The translations under genes and the position numbers were made by a program. This document shows, one piece after another, positions 18,729-27,372 of a stretch of DNA of 64,000 nt (position 1 is its first letter; every line of letters begins with the position of its first letter). The stretch lies in assembly GCF_019880545.1 (NCBI RefSeq), contig NZ_JAINVW010000001.1:1399916-1463915 (forward strand). Direction: 5' to 3'. The notes under the pieces were generated by a model. It saw only the letters and a list, made by a program, of their open reading frames with translations, ran no database searches and was not told where the DNA came from. This DNA is from Flagellimonas meishanensis (GTDB taxonomy: Bacteria > Bacteroidota > Bacteroidia > Flavobacteriales > Flavobacteriaceae).

Positions 18729-20699
18729 ATGAAGACAAAACTGACCAATTTTTTTTCCATTCTTTTGATGTTAATCGGTTATCTGAGCACCCTGACCGTG
18801 CATGGCCAAGAAAAACCCAACATCATATTGATTTTTCCGGACAATTTGGGTATAGGCGAAGTTAGTGCCTACGGCAGTGCACGTGGGATCAAAACTCCGA
18901 ATATTGATAAGATTGGTGAAGAAGGGATTAGGCTGAATAACTTTAATGTTGAGTATTCATGTGTGGTGTCAAGAATAGCCATTCTCACTGGGCGCTATGC
19001 GGTACGCACAGGGGAGGGTGCTGCTGGTCATGGAATGACACTATGGGAAAAAACCATTCCGGAAGGTCTTAAGACCGCAGGCTATGCCACGGCACTATAT
19101 GGTAAATGGCATGTTGGTGGCCCCAACTGGCATGGCAATAGGGAACCTACCCATCAAGGTTTTGATGAATGGTGGGGCATACCTGGCACTAGTCATACCG
19201 CACAGTTTACCTCTTTTGATGGTTTTGACCCCAGTAAATTTGAAACACCATATATCTGGGAAGGGGTATCAGGTCAGGCTGCAAAAAAGGTAAAACCTTA
19301 TAATTTGGAGGCCAGGAGAACTATAGATCGAGAAGCAGCCATTAAAGGGGTTGATTTCATTAACAGGAGCGCCAAGAAGCAACAGCCTTTCTTCTTGTTC
19401 TATCCTATGACCCAAATTCATTTTCCTACCCTTCCACATCCTGATAAACAAGGTGTAACTGGCTCTGGCGATATTGCTGATGCCATGGCCGACGTAGATC
19501 ACAATGTGGGCTTGTTGTTGGATGAACTTAAACGTTTGGGTATTGAAGAAAACACGCTGGTTATATGGTGCACGGACAATGGAGCCGAGATGAGGCGCCC
19601 TTGGCGTGGATCTGCTGGCCCTTGGAGGGGCTACTATAATTCCGCCATGGAAGGAGGTATTCGGACACCCTTTGTTGCCAGATGGCCAAATAAAATCAAG
19701 CCAGGCCAGGTGTCGAACCAATTGGTACATGAGGTGGATTTGTTTCCAACTTTGATGACCATTGCGGGCATTCCAGAATTTGTGCCCAAAGACCGAATAA
19801 TTGATGGTGTGGACCAGTTACCTTTTCTTGCAGGTAACCAGGAAAAATCAAATAGGGAAAGTGCTCTTTTCTTGGCACGTGAGGGCCATGTGATGGCCGT
19901 TAAGTGGCATAATTGGAAAATGTGGTACTATTTCAAAACAGAACTGAACCCTGAACCCGATAACCTTATCAGATTGTTCGACCTGAACGTTGATCCCAGG
20001 GAAGAGGTCGATGTCAAGGATTTTTATCCCTGGGTCATACCTATAATGGATGGAATCGTGGCAGAATATGAAGCCTCTTTGGTAGCACATCCACGTGTGC
20101 CGAGATACGCTGAAGACCCCTATATTCCCCCAAAAGCCGGTACGGGAGAGCCAGTGGAGACTTATGCGCGTTCGGATAGGGCCGTCCTATCGGAACGCTC
20201 TGAGGCAATGCCCAAGCCTAATTTTTCAGGTTCTTGGTCAACAACAATTCTTAAATCCTCACCTCCAAGAAGGGGACCTGCCATAGAACCTTCACCCACT
20301 TTGGGCAGTGGATGGGGCGACGAAATTTCCATCATTCATACGGATGACCAAATTGAGATAGAAAGAATCCTGTTTGTTCCAAGAGAAATACAACCCCCAA
20401 TCCGATATCGCTATGCCCTTGACGGTAGTAAAACACAAAACGGTATAACAACGGGCCGAACCTTGCCTCCGCCCGTTTCTAAAACCGAGTGGAAAGACAA
20501 TAGATTGGTAATCACCACCAATTATTCTTATCCGGAGGATGGAAAATGGTTAAAAGCAAAGTTGGTTCAAACCGTATGGCTTCAATATGCAGATGACACG
20601 CCTTGGGAACCTTCACTGGTGGTGGAAACCGCAAGATATGGTGCTATGGGAGGAATACCTGTTACAAACCGCACAATATACAGCAGGGGCTATAATTGA
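18729..20699 (+). CDS. Exported sulfatase with atypical active-site motif
   Basis: Alkaline-phosphatase-superfamily sulfatase of the FGly type. A signal peptide (cleavage near VHGQ) precedes PNIILIFPDNLG (metal site, Asp38-Asn39 where most have Asp-Asp), the modification site at Cys78 in SCVVSRIAILTGRY, YGKWHVGG, a TQIHFPTLPHP histidine and CTDNGAE. The consensus C-x-P-S-R has Val80 instead of Pro, while Cys78, Ser81, Arg82 and the TGR tail are intact. After the catalytic region (about 30-480) a roughly 170-residue C-terminal extension begins NFSGSWSTT and looks like a small beta-sandwich or lipocalin-like unit. It lies tail to tail with a formylglycine-generating enzyme gene 49 bp away. Substrate unknown; sulfated algal polysaccharide or aryl sulfates are possible. 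Confidence 0.88.
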   Translation: MKTKLTNFFSILLMLIGYLSTLTVHGQEKPNIILIFPDNLGIGEVSAYGSARGIKTPNIDKIGEEGIRLNNFNVEYSCVVSRIAILTGRYAVRTGEGAAGHGMTLWEKTIPEGLKTAGYATALYGKWHVGGPNWHGNREPTHQGFDEWWGIPGTSHTAQFTSFDGFDPSKFETPYIWEGVSGQAAKKVKPYNLEARRTIDREAAIKGVDFINRSAKKQQPFFLFYPMTQIHFPTLPHPDKQGVTGSGDIADAMADVDHNVGLLLDELKRLGIEENTLVIWCTDNGAEMRRPWRGSAGPWRGYYNSAMEGGIRTPFVARWPNKIKPGQVSNQLVHEVDLFPTLMTIAGIPEFVPKDRIIDGVDQLPFLAGNQEKSNRESALFLAREGHVMAVKWHNWKMWYYFKTELNPEPDNLIRLFDLNVDPREEVDVKDFYPWVIPIMDGIVAEYEASLVAHPRVPRYAEDPYIPPKAGTGEPVETYARSDRAVLSERSEAMPKPNFSGSWSTTILKSSPPRRGPAIEPSPTLGSGWGDEISIIHTDDQIEIERILFVPREIQPPIRYRYALDGSKTQNGITTGRTLPPPVSKTEWKDNRLVITTNYSYPEDGKWLKAKLVQTVWLQYADDTPWEPSLVVETARYGAMGGIPVTNRTIYSRGYN

Positions 20700-20747
20700 T
20701 TGGTCCTTTGGAAATGGAACGGTTTTGTTCATATAAAGATGATGCGA

Positions 20748-21872
20748 TTACTTGCTATCAATTTTAGAGGTTGTGCGCAGAACCGTTCTGAAACCCAAAT
20801 GTTCCTGTGATGAGTCAAGCGAATTGGCCATGCGTGCAGAGACACGATAGCTTGCACAATAATTGGCGTTACAGAGAAATGATCCACCTTTGATTACCTT
20901 TTCACTGGCGTAAGCATTATAGCGATTGAAGGCCGAAGAGGGCCCTTTAGGGTTTTTTATGGTGTCCCTATTGGCAGCTCTTTCCGTATAATAGTTATGA
21001 TTGTACCAATCTTGTGTCCATTCCCACACATTGCCGACCATGTCGTGCAGTCCATAGGCATTTGGTGGAAAGGAACCTACCGGTGCTTTATTTTGAAAGC
21101 CGTCAGCGGCATCATTTATAACGGGAAAAATCCCACTCCAGGTATTGGCACGTTCGTTCAGTAAATCTGTTTGGTTTCCCCAAGGAAAAATGGCCCCTTT
21201 CAGGCCTCCTCTGGCGGCCAGTTCCCACTCTGCCTCTGTTGGTAGCGAACGCCCTGCCCATTCACAATAGGCCACAGCATCCTCATAGGCAATATGGACC
21301 ACAGGTTGTTCCTCTTTTCCATTCAAGTCGCTTTGTGGGCCCTGGGGATGTTTCCAATTTGTGCCCACCTTCCAATCCCACCACTGCGAGTAATCCGCAA
21401 GATTGGTCACCTGATGTTTGGGCATTTTAAAAAGTAACGAACCGGGCTTCAAAACGGAATCGTGTGGTTTAGGTGTACCTGATGGAACCTGTTTCTTCAC
21501 CTCTTCCCAATCAATCGGTCGCTCAGCAACGGTCAAATACCCAGTTTCTTCCACAAACTTGGCAAATGCCGCATTGGTAACTTCGGTGACGTCCATGAAA
21601 AAACCATCAACAGCAACAGTGTGTTTGGGATGCTCATGCTTCATGGCAAAACTGTCTGAAGATATCGCCCCCTGTTCGAAAATACCACCAGGAATCCATA
21701 CCATTCCATGGGGAACAGATATACTATCTGGCATTTCCATTAACACCGAAACTGGCGTCACACTCTTTTTTTGGTTAATGGAGGGTTCTTGCCTGTTTTT
21801 GCAGGAGATTAAAACAATTCCCAAGGCCATTAGAACGCATAAATGTCTTTTGGTAAGATACAGCACAGACAT
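20748..21872 (-). CDS. Lipoprotein formylglycine-generating enzyme
   Basis: FGE-sulfatase (SUMF1) domain protein that oxidises the sulfatase Cys to formylglycine. Seen: a lipobox ending at Cys24 (IVLISCKN), the MVWIPGG start of the domain, RSLPTEAEWELAARGG, MVGNVWEWTQDWY, and KGGSFLCNANYCASYR with Cys334 and Cys339. These two cysteines match the copper-binding pair of true aerobic FGEs, so this is probably a real maturase and not only a domain relative such as GldJ/GldK. The lipobox is unusual, because cytosolic FGEs usually act before export; here modification would occur in the periplasm or at a membrane. It is convergent with the sulfatase gene, its likely substrate. Confidence 0.88.
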   Translation of the reverse strand: MSVLYLTKRHLCVLMALGIVLISCKNRQEPSINQKKSVTPVSVLMEMPDSISVPHGMVWIPGGIFEQGAISSDSFAMKHEHPKHTVAVDGFFMDVTEVTNAAFAKFVEETGYLTVAERPIDWEEVKKQVPSGTPKPHDSVLKPGSLLFKMPKHQVTNLADYSQWWDWKVGTNWKHPQGPQSDLNGKEEQPVVHIAYEDAVAYCEWAGRSLPTEAEWELAARGGLKGAIFPWGNQTDLLNERANTWSGIFPVINDAADGFQNKAPVGSFPPNAYGLHDMVGNVWEWTQDWYNHNYYTERAANRDTIKNPKGPSSAFNRYNAYASEKVIKGGSFLCNANYCASYRVSARMANSLDSSQEHLGFRTVLRTTSKIDSK

Positions 21873-22335
21873 AGGGTATTAAACCTCAAAGATACTTGAC
21901 TTAGTTGGTTTACCCAATAAGTGGCATTTGATATGTTATTTACCCGGTACTAGATTTATTCCAAGAGCAAGGCCTCATAAAAGAATTAAGGAACACTGCA
22001 ATATGAGTATGGATAAGAGTTTTCCCTTGGGAATTACATTGTTTGAGGAGGGATTAAAAGTTTTGTAAACCAAACCATTAAACAATCAAAATTGCCAAAA
22101 GTTAAAATTCAAGTAAATAAATCTAATCTTCCTGCTTTTCATTTACCGCATGAAGGTCACACCAAATAAAACCCAATTTGTGCTACTTGGTCATCTGCCC
22201 AAGCCAGTGCCCTGATTGAATCAAATAATTTTATGGCAATCCCTAGGATACTGATCTGGATCATTTCAGGAATAAGGGTTCCATTGTACTTTTCCTTATC
22301 AAAATAAATGATTGTTTAATCTAAAAAATACTGTT
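21873..22335. other. Divergent intergenic region before hsp20
   Basis: 463 bp between the FGE gene (minus) and hsp20 (plus). No gene is seen. The right half holds a copy of the regional palindrome (22251-22264), listed separately. It is the first copy met from the left and so marks the left edge of the putative regulon. Confidence 0.5.
22251..22264. promoter_or_regulatory. Putative Crp/Fnr-type operator upstream of hsp20
   Basis: CTGATCTGGATCAT contains the palindrome TGAT-CTGG-ATCA (exact dyad in the half-sites). It is centred about 78 bp before the hsp20 start at 22336 and matches the recurring (A/C/G)TGAY-NNNN-RTCA element of this region. Confidence 0.55.
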
Positions 22336-22800
22336 ATGTCACTCGTAAAATTTAGAAAAAGACCCTGGGGAAATCTGATCACACAAGATTTTTTCGACAT
22401 GGATGACTTTTTTGACAACCGCAAATGGGTTCGCGATATGCTACCAAGTAAATTCTGGAATGGCAAAACCATGGAACCAGCTTTGAACATCAAGGAAACT
22501 GATGAAGACTTTGAGATAGAGCTTGCTGCTCCTGGATTCGGCAAAAAGGACTTCAATGTCACCATTGAGGATGGGTGTCTCAACATTTCGGCCAAAAAAG
22601 AACACTCCGAAGAAGAAAAAGAAGACAACTATACACGAAGGGAGTTCAGCTACAATGCATTTGAACGGTCGCTCCAATTGCCCGAAAGTGTGAAAGAGGA
22701 AGAAATCAAGGCCAAGTACCATGATGGCATCCTTAGTTTTAAATTGGCCAAAAAGGAACAGGCCAAGAAACGCCCACCAAAAATTGTTGAAGTAACATAG
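22336..22800 (+). CDS. Hsp20/alpha-crystallin small heat-shock protein
   Basis: 154-residue ATP-independent holdase chaperone. The N-terminal arm (SLVKFRKRPWGN, then FFDMDDFFDN) is followed by the alpha-crystallin domain (about 45-140) with PALNIKETDEDFEIELAAPG, ISAKKEHSEEEKED, a YTRREFSYNAFERS strand and the conserved YHDGILSFKLAKKE near the C-terminus. The ATG at 22336 is preferred over an upstream TTG because the SLVKF start is typical of flavobacterial Hsp20s. It carries the first regional operator in its upstream gap and precedes the LOV kinase gene. In other bacteria Hsp20 is a common marker of dormancy and low-oxygen regulons. Confidence 0.93.
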   Translation: MSLVKFRKRPWGNLITQDFFDMDDFFDNRKWVRDMLPSKFWNGKTMEPALNIKETDEDFEIELAAPGFGKKDFNVTIEDGCLNISAKKEHSEEEKEDNYTRREFSYNAFERSLQLPESVKEEEIKAKYHDGILSFKLAKKEQAKKRPPKIVEVT

Positions 22801-22953
22801 GTCTCAATCCATTTTTTACTTTTCTTCAACATGTCCTCTTAACGAACCTCGGTGTCTCCTATGTGATGGGGTTTAGTTGAGGGGACATGGCGTTTTACCC
22901 CCTTTAGGCAAATGTTCCGGCCCTTAACGATTTCCTGCATGGTTTAGGGAAGT

Positions 22954-22967
22954 ATGACAAAGGTCAT
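22954..22967. promoter_or_regulatory. Putative Crp/Fnr-type operator upstream of the LOV kinase
   Basis: ATGACAAAGGTCAT is a perfect dyad in its half-sites (ATGAC-4-GTCAT). It is centred about 50 bp before the ATG at 23010 and only about 20 bp before the alternative TTG at 22980. Its position suggests the kinase-regulator pair is autoregulated and favours the ATG start. Confidence 0.6.
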
Positions 22968-23009
22968 TTATTTGAACCTTTGAGTACGGTACATTTGCTT
23001 AAAAATTAT

Positions 23010-25655
23010 ATGGACGAACTTGGTTCATATCTGCTCGATAGGGAATCATGGTTGGCCCATTTGGTCGTACCGGTAGTCGCCGTATTGGTCGGTATCCTCA
23101 TAGGTTGGGCCCTGATGGTCCTTTTGAGGATATCAAAAAAAAGAAATCCAACCAAAATAAAGGAAGAATACACTGAAACGGAAAAACTGGCTCATTATCT
23201 GAACTCCGCCGCTTCCATGTTCGTTGTGATCGACCGGGACCACAAAATAAAGCAGGTCAACCATAAGACTTGTGAAATATTGGGCTACCAAAAGGAAGAA
23301 TTGTTGGGTAAGGATTGGTTTGAGGCCTGTCTGCCCAATTCGGAACGAAATACCGTTTTAAGGTTGTTTGATGACACGATGGATGGTAATCGGCCTTTGG
23401 AAGAATATTATGAGAACCACATTGTTACCAAGCAAGGCAAGAAACGTTTGATCCGGTGGCGGAATACCATCCTAAGGGACGAAAAGGGCAGGGCGGTGGC
23501 ATCATTGAGCTCAGGAGTGGACATCACTGAAAATAAGGCGACCTTAGATATGCTGCATTTGCGCAATAGGGCCTTGGAAGCGGCAAGTAACAGCATATTG
23601 ATCGTAGATGCGACCAAACCTGATATGCCCATCATTTTTTGTAACACCGCCTTCCAAAAAATGACGGGGTATTCGGAAGACGAGATATTGGGTAAAAATT
23701 GTCGCTTCCTGCAAAGCGATGACCGTGATCAAAAGGCAATTGCGACTATGCGGAAAGCCATTTCCAAAGGAAAGGGTTGCCAGGTGGAACTTCGCAATTA
23801 CAGAAAGGATGGCTCACTTTTCTGGAACCAGCTCACCATTACCCCGGTCAATGATAACAACGGAAAACTTACACATTTCATTGGGGTGCAGAGGGATATC
23901 ACAGAGCGTGTCCAAGAGGAACAATTAAAGGACCAGGTTCGACAGGTATTGGAAATGGCAGCACAAGATGGCCCTTTAAGAAAGGTGGCAGAAGAAATAA
24001 TTAGGGGCGTGGAGGCCTATCTTGACAGTGGGAAAGCCGTCATTTATTCGGTCAACCCTGAAACTGAAAAGCTTGAGGCATTTGCGGCGCCCAATGTTCC
24101 AAAACCACTGCTAGTGGGGATTGAAGGTGTTCCCGTCGGCACAAAGAAGTGCTCTTGCAGCACCGCGGCCCACCTAAAGAAAGAAGTGATCGTAGAGAAT
24201 ATAGCCACCAGCGAGGAATGGACCGAACTCAAGGGGCTTGCATTGGAAAATAATATTGGGGCCAGTTGGTCATTTCCAATTGTGGATTCGGCAGAAGTGG
24301 TCTCGGGCACTTTCACGGTTTATTTGGATCAACCAAGAAAACCCAATAAAAAGGAGTTGGAAGTGGTGAAAGATATGGTTAAGCTGAGCGGATTGGTCAT
24401 GGAGCGGCACACCATTAAAAGGGAGCTCAAGGAAAGCCGCAAACAACTACAGGAATATGCCGATTCCCTAGAAAAGAAGGTTCTGACACGCACGGCCGAA
24501 CTTAGGAAGACCGTACTGAAACTGGTGGACACAAACCAAAGGCTTGCCGAGCAGACCGAATTGGCAAGGACCAACCAGGAAATTTTCTCCGCCATAGCCC
24601 AAAATTTTCCAAAGGGGGTAATTTTTGTCTTCAATGCGGCTATGGAGTTCGTTTTTATAGAAGGAGAGGAACTTTCAAGAATCGATTTGAGCCAAGACGA
24701 CTTTAGGGGCAAACATATTGATGACGTTTCCATTTTCTCAGAACATCGGATGAACCGCATAAAGGATGACATACAAAAGACCCTAGATGGGGAACATCTT
24801 TCCTTTGAGATTGATTATGGTACTGAGGTTTATGCCGTCAATTCTGCACCGCTACAGGCTGTAGGCGATCAAGTTTGGGCTCTCTTCGTTTATAGTAACA
24901 TCACCGAACAAAAACAGGTTGAAAAGGAAATACGCAAGAACCTTCAAAAGGAAAAGGAACTCAGCGAACTCAAATCCCGCTTTGTATCCATGGCCTCCCA
25001 TGAGTTCCGCACACCCCTTAGTGCCATACTTTCCTCGGCCATTCTCATTGAAAAACAAAATGCCCCAGACAAGGTGGAAAAAAGAAAAAAGTATGTTGAG
25101 CAAATCAAGTCCAATGTCAGAAACCTTGTGGTCATCCTCAATGATTTTCTCTCTTTGGGCAAGTTGGAGGAAGGTAAAACCGTAAGCCAACCCGAATATT
25201 TTAACATAGTGCAATTGGCCGAGGCACTTATTGAGGAAATGACTTCGGACAAGAAAGATGTCCATTCCGTTTTATTGCAAACCAAGGGAGAACCGACCAT
25301 TGTATTTCTAGATCCAAAATTGATACGGCATATCCTGATCAATCTATTATCGAATGCCATGAAGTACTCAAGCAGCGATACCACAATTACGGTAACCCTA
25401 GATTTTAAGGATGACCAGGTGTTGATACATATAGAGGACCATGGAATCGGAATACCAAAAGAGGAACAGGAACATCTTTTTGAACGCTTTTTTAGGGCCC
25501 GCAATGCCGAAAATATTCAGGGCACGGGCATAGGTTTGCATATTGTGAAGCAATATGTGGAACTTATGGAGGGTGAGGTAAGCTTTGTCAGTGAACAGGA
25601 CAAGGGCACCACGTTTACCACAAAATTTCCTGTCAAAGCCAGGACTGGAATATAG
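23010..25655 (+). CDS. LOV-domain membrane histidine kinase (putative blue-light sensor)
   Basis: Sensor kinase numbered from the ATG at 23010; a TTG at 22980 would add ten residues. One membrane helix (about 14-38) is followed by a PAS domain (55-175) and a second PAS domain (about 180-305) with every hallmark of a LOV photosensor: FCNTAFQKMTGY, the photoactive GKNCRFLQ cysteine (Cys231), ELRNYRKDGSLFWNQLTI with both FMN-contacting Asn, and FIGVQRDIT with the flavin-sensing Gln. A GAF domain (about 315-475), a coiled coil, a third PAS (about 520-635), HisKA with His664 (MASHEFRTPLSA) and HATPase (NLLSNAMKYSS, GTGIGLHIV) complete it. It lacks a receiver; its partner is surely the REC-Crp gene 40 bp downstream. 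Light input through flavin-cysteinyl adduct formation is inferred from the intact motif. Confidence 0.9.
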   Translation: MDELGSYLLDRESWLAHLVVPVVAVLVGILIGWALMVLLRISKKRNPTKIKEEYTETEKLAHYLNSAASMFVVIDRDHKIKQVNHKTCEILGYQKEELLGKDWFEACLPNSERNTVLRLFDDTMDGNRPLEEYYENHIVTKQGKKRLIRWRNTILRDEKGRAVASLSSGVDITENKATLDMLHLRNRALEAASNSILIVDATKPDMPIIFCNTAFQKMTGYSEDEILGKNCRFLQSDDRDQKAIATMRKAISKGKGCQVELRNYRKDGSLFWNQLTITPVNDNNGKLTHFIGVQRDITERVQEEQLKDQVRQVLEMAAQDGPLRKVAEEIIRGVEAYLDSGKAVIYSVNPETEKLEAFAAPNVPKPLLVGIEGVPVGTKKCSCSTAAHLKKEVIVENIATSEEWTELKGLALENNIGASWSFPIVDSAEVVSGTFTVYLDQPRKPNKKELEVVKDMVKLSGLVMERHTIKRELKESRKQLQEYADSLEKKVLTRTAELRKTVLKLVDTNQRLAEQTELARTNQEIFSAIAQNFPKGVIFVFNAAMEFVFIEGEELSRIDLSQDDFRGKHIDDVSIFSEHRMNRIKDDIQKTLDGEHLSFEIDYGTEVYAVNSAPLQAVGDQVWALFVYSNITEQKQVEKEIRKNLQKEKELSELKSRFVSMASHEFRTPLSAILSSAILIEKQNAPDKVEKRKKYVEQIKSNVRNLVVILNDFLSLGKLEEGKTVSQPEYFNIVQLAEALIEEMTSDKKDVHSVLLQTKGEPTIVFLDPKLIRHILINLLSNAMKYSSSDTTITVTLDFKDDQVLIHIEDHGIGIPKEEQEHLFERFFRARNAENIQGTGIGLHIVKQYVELMEGEVSFVSEQDKGTTFTTKFPVKARTGI

Positions 25656-25695
25656 AATCGTCAATTTGAACACATAGGTTTTAAACTGTTGAAAA

Positions 25696-26766
25696 ATGAA
25701 AAAAATACTGATTATTGAGGATAACAAGGATGTCCGCGAGAATATGGCCGATATTCTGGAGCTTGCCAAGTATAATGTGAACACCGCGGAAGATGGTGAA
25801 ATTGGGCTGACCATGGCCTGTCAACTAAAACCTGATCTTATTGTATGTGATATCATGATGCCAAAGCGTGATGGCTACGAAGTTTTGATGGAGTTGAACA
25901 AGCAAGATGATACTGCGGGGATACCGTTTATCTTTTTGACCGCAAAAACGGAAAGGACCGAAATGCGCAGGGGAATGAACCTTGGGGCCGATGATTATTT
26001 GACCAAACCCTTTGAGGATCATGAGCTTATTGACGCCATTGAATGCAGGATCCAAAAGAATGAGTTCTTACAGAAAAAAGTGCGCAAGGATGTTGAGGGA
26101 GTCCACGAATTTTTGAAGGAGGCCTCCGATTATCTCAATATTGAAAACATCTCCAGAAAGTATCGTGCAAGGAATTATTCCAAGAAGGAGTTTTTATACA
26201 TGGAAGGAGATGCTGCCCATACCCTGTTTTTTGTGCAGCGGGGCGTCATAAAAACATATAAGTCCACCGAATCCGGAAAGGAGCTGGTAACGGGCCTGCA
26301 CAAGACAGGGGATTTCTTCGGTCAACTTTCGTTGCTTAGTCAGGGGGGAAGGTACTTGGAGTCGGCCGAGGTGTTGGCAGAGGCCGAGGTATTTGGCATA
26401 CCCAAGGAACAGTTTACACAATTGATCTTTGGGAACAAGGAAGTGGCCCAGAAGTTTATTGGGCTTATCTCCAACAATTTGATAGAGGTACAGGAGCAAT
26501 TGGTGGATATGGCATATTCTTCTGTACGGAAAAGAGTGGCAAAGACCCTGCTTTCCATGCAGGATAAGGGAATGATAAAATCCGGGGCCAAGGAAGGCCT
26601 GGAAATTCCCAGAGAAGACTTGGCCGGAATAGTTGGCACTGCAACGGAGACCGCCATACGCACATTGACCGATTTCAGGGAAGAAGGTTTGATAGCCATG
26701 GGCAAGGCACGTCGCATTGTACTCTTGAACAAGGATGAACTGCAGCATGTTGCCGAATTTGGCTAA
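25696..26766 (+). CDS. Response regulator with Crp/Fnr output (REC-cNMP-HTH)
   Basis: Receiver domain (1-120; KKILIIEDNKDVREN, phospho-Asp52 in VCDIMMPKRDG, FLTAKTE, DDYLTKPFED) joined to a cyclic-nucleotide-binding-type beta-roll (about 160-270; FLYMEGDAAHTLFFVQRGVI) and a Crp-type winged helix (about 275-350). The recognition helix region IVGTATETAIRTL keeps the Glu and Arg that in Crp/Fnr proteins read the TGA half-site, which fits the TGAY-N4-RTCA palindromes around it. The beta-roll lacks Fnr-type N-terminal cysteines and a clear cAMP Arg-Ser motif, so phosphorylation is the likely switch. REC-Crp fusions are uncommon. It lies 40 bp after the LOV kinase and should be its cognate regulator, probably controlling the surrounding genes (22.2-41.8 kb). 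Confidence 0.9.
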   Translation: MKKILIIEDNKDVRENMADILELAKYNVNTAEDGEIGLTMACQLKPDLIVCDIMMPKRDGYEVLMELNKQDDTAGIPFIFLTAKTERTEMRRGMNLGADDYLTKPFEDHELIDAIECRIQKNEFLQKKVRKDVEGVHEFLKEASDYLNIENISRKYRARNYSKKEFLYMEGDAAHTLFFVQRGVIKTYKSTESGKELVTGLHKTGDFFGQLSLLSQGGRYLESAEVLAEAEVFGIPKEQFTQLIFGNKEVAQKFIGLISNNLIEVQEQLVDMAYSSVRKRVAKTLLSMQDKGMIKSGAKEGLEIPREDLAGIVGTATETAIRTLTDFREEGLIAMGKARRIVLLNKDELQHVAEFG

Positions 26767-26797
26767 TCCTTGGACACTCGTTAAAAATCCAAATAAG

Positions 26798-26811
26798 CTG
26801 ACTCAAATCAT
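26798..26811. promoter_or_regulatory. Putative Crp/Fnr-type operator
   Basis: CTGACTCAAATCAT fits TGAC-TCAA-ATCA. It lies between the REC-Crp gene and the helical-protein gene, about 96 bp before the ATG at 26901. One half-site is TGAC and the other ATCA, so it is less symmetric than the best copies. Confidence 0.4.
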
Positions 26812-26900
26812 TTTATATGATAGTTGAAACCTGCATATTTGGGACCATAGGATAGTATGTTCTAGAGGATAAAAGAAGAAGCATTTTGGCTCAGAAAATA

Positions 26901-27335
26901 ATGGACAAACGTTTAAAAAGGACTCCCATGAATGCGACAAAATCAAATCCCAGGACCGCATTTTTGCTCGAGGTCGGACTGGAGAAACTTCATCAAGAAA
27001 GTCGTGAATGGCTTCGCACCATAGCTTTTTGGAAAGATGAAACCAGGTTTTTTGCCAGAATATTGAAGAAAAAGGATTTCAGGAACCACACTACTTCAGA
27101 ATATGGCAAAATCTTGAACAATCTGGATAAGGTACATGCCGACCTTTTTGATTATTTAGCAGACGACATCATCGCACACGAAAAACTTCTTGCCCGAATA
27201 GTTCGTGCAGAGAAAGGCGCTTCACATGAAGAGTACCGGGACCAACACGGCAAGTTGAAATCGAGAATGGATACATTCACAGAGGATTTCAGGGCATTCA
27301 AAAAAATGGTGTTTGGTTATGTAACCGCCCTATAG
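26901..27335 (+). CDS. Helical hypothetical protein, paralogue of the gene at 28220
   Basis: 144-residue, highly charged, predicted all-helical cytoplasmic protein without signal or membrane helix. I do not know the family. Its first helix (EKLHQESREWLRTIAFWKDE) and last helix (LKSRMDTFTEDFRAFKKMVF) match the same regions of the minus-strand gene at 28220-28606 (LHFEHRQWRSELAFWEDE; then SKMESQRLIYANLKKDFFRF), so the two are diverged paralogues. The shape, two long helices with a His (AHEKLLARI against GGAIEDLKECIDIHEG), recalls small stress or iron-related helical bundles, but no metal motif is clear. The ATG at 26901 is preferred to a TTG at 26886; ATG 26928 is also possible. Confidence 0.65.
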   Translation: MDKRLKRTPMNATKSNPRTAFLLEVGLEKLHQESREWLRTIAFWKDETRFFARILKKKDFRNHTTSEYGKILNNLDKVHADLFDYLADDIIAHEKLLARIVRAEKGASHEEYRDQHGKLKSRMDTFTEDFRAFKKMVFGYVTAL

Positions 27336-27372
27336 CTATTGTCCGAACAGAATAATCCGCAGGACTTTCGTG

